Assembly (NCBI GenBank): GCA_013397115.1 | Contig: VWZW01004700.1 | Coordinates: 1,027,749-1,091,748 of the forward strand | DNA: 64,000 nt | Reading direction: 5' to 3' | DNA from: Edolisoma coerulescens | Taxonomy: Eukaryota > Chordata > Aves > Passeriformes > Campephagidae | Shown: positions 37,440 to 50,217 of the stretch, one piece after another | How the letters are laid out: every line of letters begins with the position of its first letter | How positions within the stretch are numbered: the stretch's first letter is position 1 | Program-made: the position numbers and the translations under genes | The notes under the pieces: generated by a model | The model's input: only the letters and a program-made list of their open reading frames with translations | The model's database searches: none | Told to the model about the DNA's origin: nothing

Positions 37440-37911
37440 ATGCCTGTCAAGAAGGAAGCGGAGAGCAGCAAAAGCAGAAGAAGCTTCTTTTCTGCTGTCA
37501 CTGAGCTGGGAAAGCTGTTGCCCGTGGCTCCTGTGACATCACCTGCAACCTCCTTTGAGGCAGGACCTGCAGAACCTGCAGGTGGGAGTTTCATCTTGGC
37601 AATGTCTTCTTATACTCTTTTTTTCTTTTTCCCCCTCCCGAGGTAATGACAACTCATTTCCCCTCCTTTCAGGTAGTCCTAAAATTAAGAAAAAGGGGCT
37701 GAGGGGTTTAGTAACGCGCGACATCCATGCAAAGCAGGTGACGGGCTGTGCTGCCAAGGCTCTGCTCCCCATCCTTGCTGGAGCTGCCTCTGCCTGCGTG
37801 TTCGTCCCCGCGAGCCACTGCGGTGAGACAGAACAGCGTTTGGCACGTCCTGCACAGAAAGGGCCTCCCCAGAGCTCAGACCTGCTCCCACCGGACACTG
37901 AGCCGGGATGA
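37440..37911 (+). other. Candidate two-exon reading frame, unrecognised product
   Basis: I do not recognise this product. An ATG at 37440 (A at -3) opens MPVKKEAESSKSRRSFF... to a CAG|GTGGGA donor after 37581. A strong pyrimidine tract with acceptor CTCCTTTCAG ends at 37672, and the second exon begins at 37673. The phases agree (1 to 1), the 91-bp intron would be removed, and the joined frame is 126 codons plus TGA (37909-37911). The second exon encodes a basic start (SPKIKKKGLRG) and an Ala-rich hydrophobic patch (LLPILAGAASACVFV). A small CpG island lies 200-370 bp upstream. A further donor-like GGTGAGA at 37823 could extend the structure. No homology or clear polyadenylation signal supports it, and chance is quite possible. 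Confidence 0.2.
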
Positions 37912-38858
37912 AGGCGGCCACCCCTCCCCTTCTGCTTGCCATGTGACGGCCTGTTTTGCAATTCAGGAGAAAAACAGAGAAAGCCTGCTTCTATTAATTT
38001 TTATTTTGGCATTATAACGGCAAATCGCAGTTCTCAGCAGATTGGACTGATCTGATTAAATTCTATGTGGTTCCTATGCTGATGGCAGCACTTCAGGTAA
38101 CTTGGTAGCAAGCCAAAAAAATTCTGCTTTACTGAGAAATCTGCAAGGTTTATTTTTCAGTCCCTGTAGCTGCTCTAAGAATTTATTCTTTTTTTTTTTA
38201 ACTAACAAACCAACCAACCAACCAACCCAACCAAACAAAAACCCCACCCCATTTTCTGAATCTGAATATACTGATTTGGAAATGAAGCCATAAACCATGA
38301 ACTCACCCATCCCTAGACCTTGGTGTCTGGGACACGGACATGGTATTTTGGAAAGAAGGTGACTATGTTTCATGAAAGGGGTTTTTCATTAGTCAAAGCT
38401 GACAGAAAGCCTCCAGCCTGATTCTTATCATTCTCTTTGTGTTTCCAAGGGCGTTTAGGGGACCATAAATACAATAAGAGCCTTTAGGAAAGTTTGTTAC
38501 AAAGGAAGTTTCTAAGCTATGGTTGACCCCCGGAGGTATGAAGAGCACTGGTAACTATATGGAAACCTGATTTTAGGAAGTTAGTTGTCTAGTAAAGTCT
38601 GTGCTAGTAAAAGATGGAAACGTAGAACTTCACACACCTTGATGACACTGTTTTCCCTGCCATTGCACTGTTGGAACAAATTTAAGACAGCATATAAGCA
38701 GCAGGAGGGTGTTCAGTGAGGGTTGCCACCTGTGGGGATGTGGTACCTCCAGGGCAACCCCACAGTGAGGGCTGCCCCTCTCCCAGTGTACAGCCCAGGT
38801 CACTCGACTTACTGTTTGCAGCCCCGGATGCTGAGCCTGAGGATGGTGAGGCGGTAGC
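37912..38858. other. Intergenic DNA before the CR1 fragment
   Basis: Only the (ACCA)n microsatellite and a T-run were recognised. Confidence 0.5.
38207..38238. repeat. (ACCA)n microsatellite
   Basis: Tandem ACCA units, some with an extra C or A, follow a T-run. Confidence 0.8.
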
Positions 38859-39025
38859 ATAGGTTGGCCAGAGACATTGTGGATGCTTCATTACTGGAAG
38901 TGTTCAAGGCCATGTGGGACAGGGCCCTGAGCAACCTGATCTAGGGTGGCATTACTGCCCATGGCAGTGGGGTTGGGACTAGATGAACTTAAAGGTCCCT
39001 CTTCCCCAAACCATTCTATGATTTT
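38859..39025 (+). mobile_element. CR1 LINE 3' end fragment
   Basis: AGGTTGGCCAGAGACATTGTGG, ACTGGAAGTGTTCAAGGCCA, GAGCAACCTGATCTAG and the ACCATTCTATGATT end follow the avian CR1 3' consensus in order. It is non-coding and 5'-truncated. Confidence 0.88.
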
Positions 39026-42000
39026 TCAGCAGGAACTGGTGTGGGGACATGCTGGCCCCAGTGTCAGGCACTGGGGATCTGAGCTGGCTGGGCTGGGTCA
39101 GTGGTGAGCAGCACGGGGGACAGTCACATGCTGCCCAGGGAGAGAGCCTGGGACATCCCTCTGTGTCTGCCTGGACCCCGGCCCATGGATTGCATTGCTC
39201 AGGTAAATGCCAGAGCTGCTGGAGCAGCAGCGAGGAGGACAAGCTTGCTCTCTCCTGACATTGGTCACTGCATCCCTGGAAAGGCCAGCTTTGGGTGGTG
39301 GGAGTGAGCCCAGCTCCTCAGCCACAACACCCTCCTGAGGATCTGGCGTAGATACTCCCAAATGGCAAACAGAGGAGAGATGCTTACCCAAGGCTGCAGT
39401 CAGGAAGGTTTGCCCATTCCCTGCTGTCGGCTTTTCTTGCCTGGCTCTGCCTTTCCTGCCATGGAGAAGGACTGATCTAGGCTTGCCCACTGTCAGCTGT
39501 TGCCTGGTGGGCTACCCTGAGAACTGGTCCTCTGGGGGCAGGAGGTGGCCTAGGACCAAAGCTGCAGTCTCCTCTGTGTGTGATACTGAGGCATTGCTGC
39601 AGAAAGAGCCCTGCCAGAGCCTGCAGCAGAGCTTTGGAGAGAAAATTACTTTAGCTGGCTGTGGTCAGTGCTCAGCAGAGGCTGAAACAGCCTCTCCAAG
39701 AATTTCAGCCCTGTCCAAGACATCTTCAAATCCTGGGAGAGCCGAGCTGGGAGCACAGCATCACAAACCATGGTGCTTCTCAGCAAACACTGGAGCTGTT
39801 GATGAAGCTGTGGTGAACTTGGTGCTCCTGACACGTGGGTGCCCTCAGTGCGCTGAGCGAGCACGTCGCTGCCGCGTGGGCAGCTGCCTTCAGCCTGCTG
39901 CAAAGTCTGGCTCTCTGCAGTGCAGGAATTGGAGCCAGGTGCAGCAGTGGCCCAGGCAAAAAGCAATTTTTTTTTCCTTTTAGACCCATAGACCAAGCAG
40001 AAAATAATTTTGTGTTGCAGATGTTTATGAATGTTTCTTTTCTGTAAATGTACCTGCATCCAAGATCCCAAACTGCAGCTTCTCTATGCCAAGAGTAGTC
40101 CACAAACAGCACCTGCTGCCCTTCTGTACCAGGAGTGAATGTCCTAAAATAAACAAGCAAAAAAGAGGGGAAGAGAAAAAGTTTGATCAAAAGGAATGTC
40201 AGCTGATAAAGTAACAAATCCATTTGCTTACATAACTTTTACAACCCTTTAGAACTGCAGCCAAAAATTGAGCAATTCCCCTACTTCTCTCTGGTGCCAA
40301 GTGACTTTCAATCTGCACTATCTATATTAGCTCATATGAAACTCTTTTGCTACTGCTTTGTTGATTTTAAAGCCCAACCATCAAGGTGTTTTAAATTTGA
40401 GTTACTGTGGCATTTACTTGTGGAAAACACAGTGAATTACTATGGCTGGTGGAAAACATGAGCCTGTGCAGGTTGCTTTTGTTCTTTATTTTTCTTTATT
40501 TGGAAATTTTATTTCTTTGCCCAGTCAATGACACTGGTGATGGTCACCTTTATTTCAGCTGAAATGTGTCTTAAAATCTGTGGGAGAGTCTGTTTGGCAG
40601 CCTGAGTCACTTCTCCTCTTGGGTCCTCTGAATGCCACCTGCCCCAGCCTGGTGTCCCTATCCAAGCCGGAGGTGACACGAGTCAAGGCTTATCTGGTCA
40701 GGAGAAGCCAGCCTTGTGTGGTCAGCATGGATGGGTTTGCAATCATGTGCCTCAGTCCTCAGCACTTCATGGAGTTAAAATGTCTCGCAGCAGCTGCTGT
40801 GAAGGTTGGTGTGGCTCAGCGCATCCGGACAGACTCTTCTGGCTGGCCTGGGCTCTCTTGTGTGGGGCTGGGCACACCTTTGCAAGTGTTTGTGTCCCTT
40901 CCAGAGACATCATGTAGGAACAGAAGAGCAGGTGGGGTATGTGCAAAAGGATATACCAGCACTTCCTATAAAAATGCTAATGCTGCCTCAGGCCTCTTGA
41001 GGGTGTTCAGTGATGTGCAATAAATTGCTTTTATATGGCTTTGTGAGCAGTTGTGAATTTAACACTGTTTTCAAGGAGCAAGAAGTGTCTCTATAATCAC
41101 AGTCGAGAAGATGGAATAAAAACTGTTTCAGCAAGCAAACATAAAAGTATCTGGCCTTTACCTTTTGTGTCTTCTTGATAATGTTTGAAATCCAGTTAAA
41201 CCTCTATACCCAGGAGAAAACTAGCACAAATAATGTCAGAGAGATTGATGCTAATGCTAAGCAAGGGAGAGAGCCTCTGACTCTTCAGACACATTCAGTT
41301 ACCTTTCCTTCTATAAAAATCAAAGGAATATTCTAAAAATGTTAGATTGTTAGAGGTCAGCTCATCTCCCTACTTGTGATTTGTGATACCCTGCTCTGGC
41401 ATAATAAACGTAAGTGATGAGCTGCTGTTTCTGCCAGATCTCATGGGCCTTCCCACATGAATCACTGGAAGCAAACTGAACTTTATTTCTAATTGGAATT
41501 CAAAGAGGCTGATGGGTAGAAAGCTGTTAATAGGTCAGAAAGAATAAGCTGAGGTCTAGAAAGGCACCTGAATTTAAGTGGAAAGTCTGGGTCTCCCTGA
41601 GGTGAAGCGAAGTGGATGAGAAATGGAGGTGCTGCAGAATGTTTCTCTTCCAAGCCAATCCCCGCAATGGGATAGGTGAAGTCAGGTCTCTGGGCTGCTA
41701 TCAGGAGACACTCCTGCACAGATCCCAAGCCTCAGATTTACATCTCTCCAAAGCATGGATGGCCCAGGACTGACCCAATATTGCTGGAAGAAAAGAGCTT
41801 AAGGACCAAATTTCAAGTCCTGGAGAAACCAGAGGCTTTCTTGGGGCATTACAAGATGTGTTGAGGTGATTTACAAATAAAGAACCAATTAAGCTCTCTT
41901 GTATGGAGATACCTGTTATGCAAGAATGTGAGTGTTTAACTGGTAATTTCATTTATTTCTGATTTGAAAGACAAAATTTCCCTTAGAGAATACAAAATGT

Positions 42001-45000
42001 GCTGGGATTCGAGCTACTGCTGTCATTGGAAGGGGAGGTACAGGAGCTCCTTCCTATACCCCGTGGTGAGAGTTCCCCAGGCTGCTCTGTAGAAGCTAAT
42101 GAGCCTTTCAGACTAGCAGGCACCATCAGGCCATCTGTTCAGCACACTGTGCTTCAGACCATTACAGCTCAGCTGACTATCCTTGAGTTCAGCTAAACCT
42201 TGGGCTCTATCCCAGTTTTTATTGAGGGGAATCCAGTACAACCATGACACACCATCAGCAGGGGGAAATGCCACAATGCTTTTGGCACGTCAGCCATAGT
42301 CCAAGGCCTGTGCCTCTCCCCGTTTTGGGGGCAGGCTATTTGTGTAGCCATGCCCACTCTTTTCCTGTTTGCATTCCTCCAAAGTCAGCTTTCCTCCTAA
42401 CATGCAGTTTAATGCTGTTACTTTAAATTTGTCCCTCACTCTGATTCCTTCTGATGTTGTTTGGAACCTCTACTCTTTGCTCCTTTAATATGTTGTCCAT
42501 GTTTTTTTTTAACTCAGGTGAAATACAGACTTGAGCACTCTCTGTACCATACTCTGTTGAGTCTCAGACATATAAGCTTTCTGCCAAAACTATTAGGTAC
42601 TGAACATGGTTCAGGCTGGTTCTCAGGCAGTCTAAGGGTGAAGCATCTCCCAACACAATGACTCCAACGTCCTCAAGCCTGTGCTTAGCTTTTCTGTGGG
42701 AATTCTTGTCTGATTTTTTTTTTCTAACGCCATTGGCCAATGTTATCCTTATTCTGACAGTAAAACATTCCCAAAGAGATGGGCAGAAAACCAGAAAGGT
42801 CCCAGCACTGTCCACGGGTGTCACTGCTCCTCATCCTGGGTGACTCCTGCCTCCAGCAGCCGTGGACGTGGCACAGCCGAGGCCCAGGGTGTTCTTGGCA
42901 CAGAGCAGGGGCCACAATGATCTGGCTGCAAACAAGGTGCAGCTTTTGCTTCGGGGTCACCAGCATCCAGGGGAGAGGCCGTGACTGATAAATTCCTGTC
43001 ACATAGGCTGTTAGAGGGCAAGTTTTGACTGTGCTGCCTGCAGAGCTGCCTGCTGCTGCTGACACCGACAGGCAAGGCATCCCTCCGCTCCCCGGCCGCA
43101 CGGTCCTCCATGAGTTCATTTTTAAATGGTTTCTTTTAGACCAGATTTTACCTTGCATCTAAATCTTACCATCTTCTGGCTGAAGCCAAGCTCTGTTGCA
43201 TTGGCTTTCCTGCTCCCTGGCAGCACATGGCACCTGAGGGCACAGGGCTCAGCAGTGGGTGTCCAGCCCTGGTGAGCTCTGCATGTGTGTTTTCTCTCAT
43301 ACAGCTCAAGGGTTTATGCAAAATAAAACAAGTGTTGCAAAACATCTAGCTGCATCCCAGCCAGGGTGCCCCATGTGCTGTGGTTCCCAGAAGCACAGGC
43401 TGGCATCAAGACCTGCATTGGCTTCTGGCTTAGTCCTTTCCATTTGCTGCCAGGGTGATGAAGCACCTCTTTAAGGGTTTGCCTGCGCTTTGGAAAATTC
43501 CCCCCAAACATAGCTGGCACATTTGCCCTCGCTAGATCCTCTCTGCAAGAGCTCCAGGTGCACGTGGTGGGATTGAGGTGGTTTATCCCACTTCCACAGC
43601 AGGCTGCAGGCACCCTCAGAGAAGAACGGGGTCCTGGTGTGGTATTCAAATTTGTGGCTGTGCAAAGTGGGTACCCAGGAGCAGGAAACTTGTTCTTGTC
43701 CCCGACGTCTTTGGGTGGGCCAGTGCTGAAGGATCTCAGCACTGAGGGTGAAAAACTTGCACCTGCACTGTGCCTGCCTGGGAGCCAGGAGGACAAGAGC
43801 CACTTTCCAGGGGCTCCCATGAAGACAGGGCTCGAGCTGCAGGCAGCAGGACCCCTGCCTCCAGGGATCCCAGGCAGCCTGTGCAAAGCAGCGCTGGGAG
43901 CCAGCAGGACGCCCAGCCCCCAGGGCCACAGTCTGGCCAGTGTTTACTGACCTATTTACTGCTTCTCCCTCCGTGTGTGCAGTAATCCTCTGCCATGTCA
44001 GGGCTTCCTTTTCTCTGTTTTCCAGAAGAAGCAAGCACAGATAAATGGCTGAATAGTACTACAGTACAAGCACTGCTCCTGCTCCTCTAGTAGCTGCTCT
44101 GGAGAGTAAACAGTGAGTGCTTCCTCCAGGTTGTTTTGGTGCTTTAATCCAATCTGAAGTGTCATTCTCCACGCACACCTCTCCTAAATGAAACCTACCA
44201 TATTGTCATGGAGTCAGCTGCACCACGTTTGAAATATCATCGTGCTAACTGGGCACCCAGTCCAGACTGGATGGCTTGGAGTTTATGTAGGTCAGTCCCT
44301 TGGGCTATTTTTAAATATTGGGGTGAGGATTACATTACACTGGTGCACTACCATGCAGAAATCTCTCTGGGTGCCAGCCCGGGATTTCAAGCTAAGTGCC
44401 TGGCTCTCCAGGCACACCAAGCAGCCAAGAACAGGTGGGGACGTGGTCAGAGAAGATGGGATTTTGACACTTTCCCCAAGATGATGGAGTTTTCCTCTTA
44501 GCTCTGTGTGGTAACACTCACTCCTGGGCATGTAAATATTCCTGTGTTTCTCCAAGGGTGTTAACTGTCTAAGTGTTCACAGTAATGGTAGAGTTCTGCT
44601 GTGTGCTGTTGTTGTCCAGGGAATTTAGTGGGAATAGAAAGTGCTCAAGACATGGCATGAGTGGGCCCCAAGTGCTGGAATTTTAATTTATTCATCTATT
44701 TTTAATGTCCCAGAGCCTTTCTGAATTTGCAGTCAGTAAAACCTCAGCAAGGCTGCATGACTTTTAGTTGCTACATTCAGCTGTTACTGCCTGCTGCGGT
44801 GTGCTGGTTTCAGTCCTTTTCTTCTGCTGCCTCTCTACCAAAAGATGTTCACTGATTTTAACTATTTATCTGCATGAGGTCCTTACGCCCAGCTTTTTCT
44901 CAGCTTCACATCTCCTACCCCAGTCATCTCTTCTGCATCCTGCAGATTCTGCTCATATTTAAACATTTCTAGCAGGTTACCAGAAGGGAGGGAAAAGCCG

Positions 45001-48000
45001 AGACACAGAGCAATGGTAGTCACAGCTTAGCATTGCTGTTGCAGCTGGCCTGAGCCTGGGGCAATGGGCTCTAAAGCACCTTGGAGTTGCTCTGATGGAC
45101 TGTGCTCAGGTTTGAGAGTCTTCAACGCACCTTGCTTGGCCCCAGCCTCTCCCCTTCCCCATCCCACTTCTGTTCTGCCAGAGCACGGAGCCTTCCCTCC
45201 CCGCTGGGCTCTGGAGGAGTCTGTCCCGGTGGCTGCCCGAAGTACTGGGTCCTGCTGGGTCCAGTGCCTTGCCTGTGGCTGGTGGGAAGCTGCTTGTCCC
45301 TGGGCTGTGAGCACACTGACAAACTCTCCCAGTCCCTCTGCCTTCCCACTGATGTGACTTTTGGCTCACAATTTCCTTGAAATGCTTACTGGGCCATAGC
45401 CAGATGGTGTTCCTGGTTCTGTGCTTGCAGGAGCACAGCCCTACATCCCACAAACAGAGGCACATGGTAGCCAGTGACCCCCCCAGATGGCAGTCCTGGG
45501 GCAGGGGGGGATGTGAGGGGACAGGGTCGTGTGCTGTGCCTGTTGTGGGCCCTGCTCGTCTCTGTTGAGACCCAGGACTCTCCAGGGCTTTGGGGCCCAG
45601 ACCTCAGCAGAGAGAGGATTTTGTTTTCTCTTTTAACATATTGTAAAGTGCCACAGGCACTTGTGTGACCATGAGGCAGAGCCCTGGCAGCTCTCCCTTT
45701 TGCAGGCTTTTCTGCACATGCATGTGGAGATGCACAAAGCTATGGCAAAAAAATCCAAACAAACAAAAAAGAGGCTGCATTTTATTTTTCTGGCAAGTTA
45801 AAATCTGTTCTAGTGAGGTGATGAAGTTTAGTTTTCAGATTTTTTAATTGGAGTATTATTGTCACTTGCAGGCCTTTAAAGACTCTGTGCAACACCCCAA
45901 GATAGGGACCAGCACAAGCAACCAAAGAGCTGAGAGACCTGCTATTATTTGTAATTAATGTTGAAATCGAGAAAGACAATTGCATGGGGACAATTTCACA
46001 CCACATAATGGAAATTGAAAGGATAACCTCCAGGACAGCAAAGCTATTTTCACATAGTGAGGTTTCAAGATAAGAAGCAAACCCTCATACATCACTTGTC
46101 AAAAGAAAGGCCTGACCTACAGCAGCTGGAGGGGCACAAATGGGATGGCAGAGGGAATTAGAAGACAGACAGGGATGTAAAAATTTCTTTGTATTCCAGA
46201 GACCAGAGAAAGGACCTTCAGGGTGAAAGAGGAGAAGCAAGGGCCAACGCCTCATGCCTCATGGAGGTGGCAGCTTCATGACAGTCACGCCGAATGTGCT
46301 GGAAGGATCAGCTTACTCCTAACCTAAATTCAGTGCAGGATTATTAATGAGGTGACAAGTGCAGAGTCCAGAATGACAACAAATCTATGGAGTCTTTGGT
46401 AAAAAGGCAGAGTTGAAGACGTGGGTCCTGCTCTGTCTTCTAAACTCTTAGGGCTTTCTCCAGGGGAGATGATGGAAAACAGGCTTGGAAAGTTTACCTA
46501 AGAGACTAAGGTGCCAAACAGCTTAGCAGGGACAATGGTTAAATTTAACTTTAAGCACAAACACAATGGATGGATGAAGCTTCTCATCTCGTGTGGAGGT
46601 GCAGTGGAGGGCAGCTGCACCAGCCCCACATGGCTGGGGTGATGCCGAAAGCCTCGCCATGCTGCTGCTCCACGGATGAGGATGGGAGGTGTGAAGAGTG
46701 GAGCTGGCCCCTGCCACAGGCATTTAACTTAGTCCTTGGCAGGAAGAGCCCTGCCAAGCAGGCACTGCCCGCTGGGAGCAGCAGCCCCCTGCCCCAGCAG
46801 TGCTGTGCCCTCGGGAGCAGCGAGGCATCGGGAGAGGAAAGCTGGGATCGCTTTGCACCTTCTCATGAAGGCACTGCTCTCCCCAGGTTTTCAATAGCAG
46901 GGAGAGAAACAACAGTTTTACACAGCCTAAGCCTGTGTAGAGCATGGCAGAGCACTGCCTGGCTGTAGGAAAACCCCTAGAAATTGATGACTGAGGAGAG
47001 GTGTGGATTTAGCATCCTCAGATGACCTCTCATTACAAATTCTCTGGCTATTTATAAATGCCCCCACAAGATTACAGTTCAAGAATGCACTAACATTTAG
47101 AACTACAGAGCCAGTTCACCCTCTCTGATATCTTCCTCCTGCAAGGGAATTCAGAGAGGGTATCTGCTACATGAGGATGGTCAAGATAGGCCCCAAAAAT
47201 AATTTGTTGCCACAATATGCTGAAGAATACATGAACCACTGGAAGCTCCTGTTGGGCTGATAACTGTGGCAGAGCCAGGCTGCTGAAGCAAATGAAAGTG
47301 GCCTTACCCAGGAGCTGTGCTCCGTGGGGGAGAGCTGCAGGATCAAAGGTCAATATAATCCAGTGTAGTAACCTAATGTGATGCTGGTCTGTCCTGAGGG
47401 CTCTTGCACACCCAGAATCACAAAATACAGCACCGTCTCTTGCCCTTCGTTTGCTATTAGCATAACAAAGAAAAATACCAGCTCCAGTGTGTGCCAACCT
47501 TATTGCTTTGTGACACCACTCTCAGTGTGTTTGCTCTGAATAAAAGAGTTGCACGGTGGTAAATTTAAAAAAATTGTATCTGCCACCTAGTGGTAAATGA
47601 ATTTGTTTTACAGGAGATGATGATGTTATGACTTGCTGGGTTAATGGTGGCTATCCAAAGGTATTTTCTCCTTGAAAATGCTCAGTATTTGTTTGGTACA
47701 GATTTTGGGCTAAGTCCCAAAATGTTAACAGCATGTAGGTATGAACAAAACTAAGTGACTATTTCATTGATTTGCTTCTATTACGGAAAAGGTCTCAAAG
47801 ATGCTCTCACAGGATATAATATGAATTCAGAATTTTCCTCAAGAAAGTCGTATCTGTCAATAAGTGCTCAAGAGTGTAATTTGGTTTTAGGAGTGTAAGG
47901 AGCCTATTTAGGAACAGAGTGTGAAAAGCATGTGTTAAAGGATGAGCAATAAGGATAAGAGCAGTCAGAGCCAGCCCTGTGATTGCTGTGGGACTCAATA

Positions 48001-48314
48001 TATTCTGCAAGTCACGAGTAGAGGAGAGGTGTTGAAATATGTTTCCCTTCTGCATGCTTAGACAGCTTCTGTAGAAATCTACCAAGTGCAAAAACTGCAT
48101 CCCAGAGGGGTTTTGGTTTTATTACTTGCTAGGTTGCTTTGTAGGAAGATGGTCTTTCCCAGTCCATCCCCAGTCCCCATCCCTGCTGCCTGCTTTCACA
48201 GGAGGCTCCCTAGCAGCCTCCCAGGTGAGGTGTGGCTTAGGTCTAAACATCCTTGGCCAACACCAGCAGAATCAGACTACCTGTGCATGGGCACCTTTTC
48301 AATATTTTAAGAAT
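39026..48314. other. Intergenic DNA between two CR1 fragments
   Basis: No gene was recognised. A 147-codon + frame (40580-41023) ends just before AATAAA (41020), and a 47-base open segment at 47614-47660 has splice-like ends. Neither resembles a known protein. Confidence 0.45.
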
Positions 48315-48598
48315 GCCTATAAGAAAGATGGAGAGACACTTTATACCAAAGCTTGTAGTGACTGGAGAAGCAGTTTTAAACTGAAAAAGGTTAGATTTAA
48401 ATGTGACATAAGGAATATTTTCTTTTATGATGAGGGTGGTGAGACACTGTAACAGGTTGCCCAGAGGCCAGGTTGGATGGGCCTTTGAGCAATCTGGTCT
48501 CATGGAAGATGTTCCTCGCCATGGTGGAGGAATTAGACAAGGTAACTTTCAAAAAGTCCCTTGAAACCAAAACTGTTCCATGGTTGTATGGTTCTATA
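48315..48598 (+). mobile_element. CR1 LINE 3' end fragment
   Basis: The order CCTATAAGAAAGATGGAGAG, TTTTAAACTGAAAAAGG, GAGGGTGGTGAGACACTG, AACAGGTTGCCCAGAGGCC, TTGGATGGGCCTTTGAGCAA and a GTATGGTTCTAT end follows the last roughly 300 bases of avian CR1, with more divergence than the other copies. It lies about 1.6 kb downstream of the ODF1 stop. Confidence 0.85.
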
Positions 48599-50217
48599 CT
48601 GACCCAGCTACACACTAAGCCCATAAAGTTTAAAATTTGTTCACAGATGTTATTTTAAGTGGTAGCTGGATGCTGAAAATATCCCAGAAGCAGTTAATTT
48701 GTTGCACCACAGTTGAATTACCAAGCTGGTTATAGCCAAGCTAAACTGGTCCTCAAGGGATCTGCTTGTGACATGTTTGACTGAAGGAGTTCCCACCCAG
48801 GTGGCGATGGAGCCGAGGGCCTCCCCCAGCTCTGGTGCTCCCAGCCATGGACTCACTGTTCTGTAACCTGTCCCCTCTGATTCACCACCTTCATAAGATG
48901 AAAGTAAACTGTGAAAGTGAGGTCGTCTGTTTGCAGGCTGTACATACAGGACTGGCTTTGTTTTCTTGAGGCGTGAGTGTTTCCAGGGTGATATTCCCTG
49001 CTGCAGCAGTGAGTGGGAGCTCTTGGCACTGGGGACCCCTTGGCTGCACTGGGACACATTGACCCAGTGGTGCGAAGGTCCTTTAGGGGCCAGGGTCCCC
49101 ATGTGTGACAGCAAGCAATTGTATTTCTCAGCCAGGCTAATGGCAGGGACAACACTCCACTCTGAAGGGTTTCAAGTGTGCAGCACACCTGCACAGCACC
49201 GGCCCACAGGCTGCTCTCCCTCTCCCCTGGCAGGTTAGGGAACATCAGATTCTGTGCCAGCACAATCTAAAACACTGAGTTCCCTGTTAGGAAAGTCTGC
49301 TGCAGGGGAGTGCATCATATGAAGAGGTGGCAACCTTCCTCCCTCCAGCCCCAGGGGCTCATGAAGCCTGAACCAGGTGGTGGTGCTTGCTGGGGAGATG
49401 CTGGCCGGGGGGGCTGGTAAATGCAGGCACCAGGTATGTTGTTCTGTCACGCCTTTCTGCAGTGGGAGGTAATGCCACTTCCCATAGGAGTGCATACCCA
49501 AGTGCTGAGGCCATGGCAGCAAAGTTAAAATTGCCTTCAAGCAACTATACTGACAATTCTCCCCCTCTCCCAACATGAAAAATGTTTTCTTATTATTTCA
49601 GGGGCATTGATTCAGCAGGAAATGCTGTCATCCGCTCCTCAGTTGGCAAGTGTCCTACCCTAATCCCAAACCTTCTAAAGAAAAGCTCTCTGTCCTTCAT
49701 CCACAGCTTTTCCCAACCAGGCAGTCTCTGCAAGAATCGAACCAAGGGAACAAAGAGTACAGCCTGATTTTTTTGAGAGAAAGCACCTCCCCTCAAGGTG
49801 TTTGTCATCAAGATTTTCTTCCTAGAAATACCCTAGAGCTCAAATGGAAGAGGTTCGATTGAGAGAAGTGTCCTTGCAGAAATGTGACTGATCATAAGTG
49901 GTGCCTCTCAGCCTTTAAAATCCATGGGATTGTATGCCCTGAATCCACCACCTCTAGCCCTGCCTTCAGTACCCAGCAAGTGACCACAGCCATGTATGCC
50001 CAAAAACGTCTTTGTGTTTTCCTGATGGCACACCCCTTTTTGCCCACCAAACCCCTTCTAAATGAGGCTCACACAATCTGTTCAGAGTGCTGTTTTCTTT
50101 TGTGTAAGAGGTACGAGAAGCTGCTGACACACAGTTATTGGGACAGACCTGAATCCGATGGGGAGAAGGGGTGAGGCAGAGGAATGACTGTGCCTGGGTT
50201 CAGCACCCTGCTGCAGC
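48599..50217. other. Intergenic DNA and possible ODF1 3' region
   Basis: This lies downstream of the ODF1 stop on the minus strand. I did not identify a clear polyadenylation signal close to the stop. No other exon was recognised. Confidence 0.45.

Noticed and set aside
40580..41023. 147-codon frame ending beside AATAAA
   Set aside because: It has no homology, promoter or splice support, and AATAAA is frequent in AT-rich DNA.
47807..48100. 97-codon hydrophobic minus-strand frame resembling a membrane protein
   Set aside because: AT-rich DNA gives Leu/Ile-rich frames by chance, and no homology or splice structure is seen.
49725..49755. tRNA B-box-like GGTTCGATTC on the minus strand
   Set aside because: No A box or cloverleaf can be drawn upstream, and it does not extend to a tRNA.
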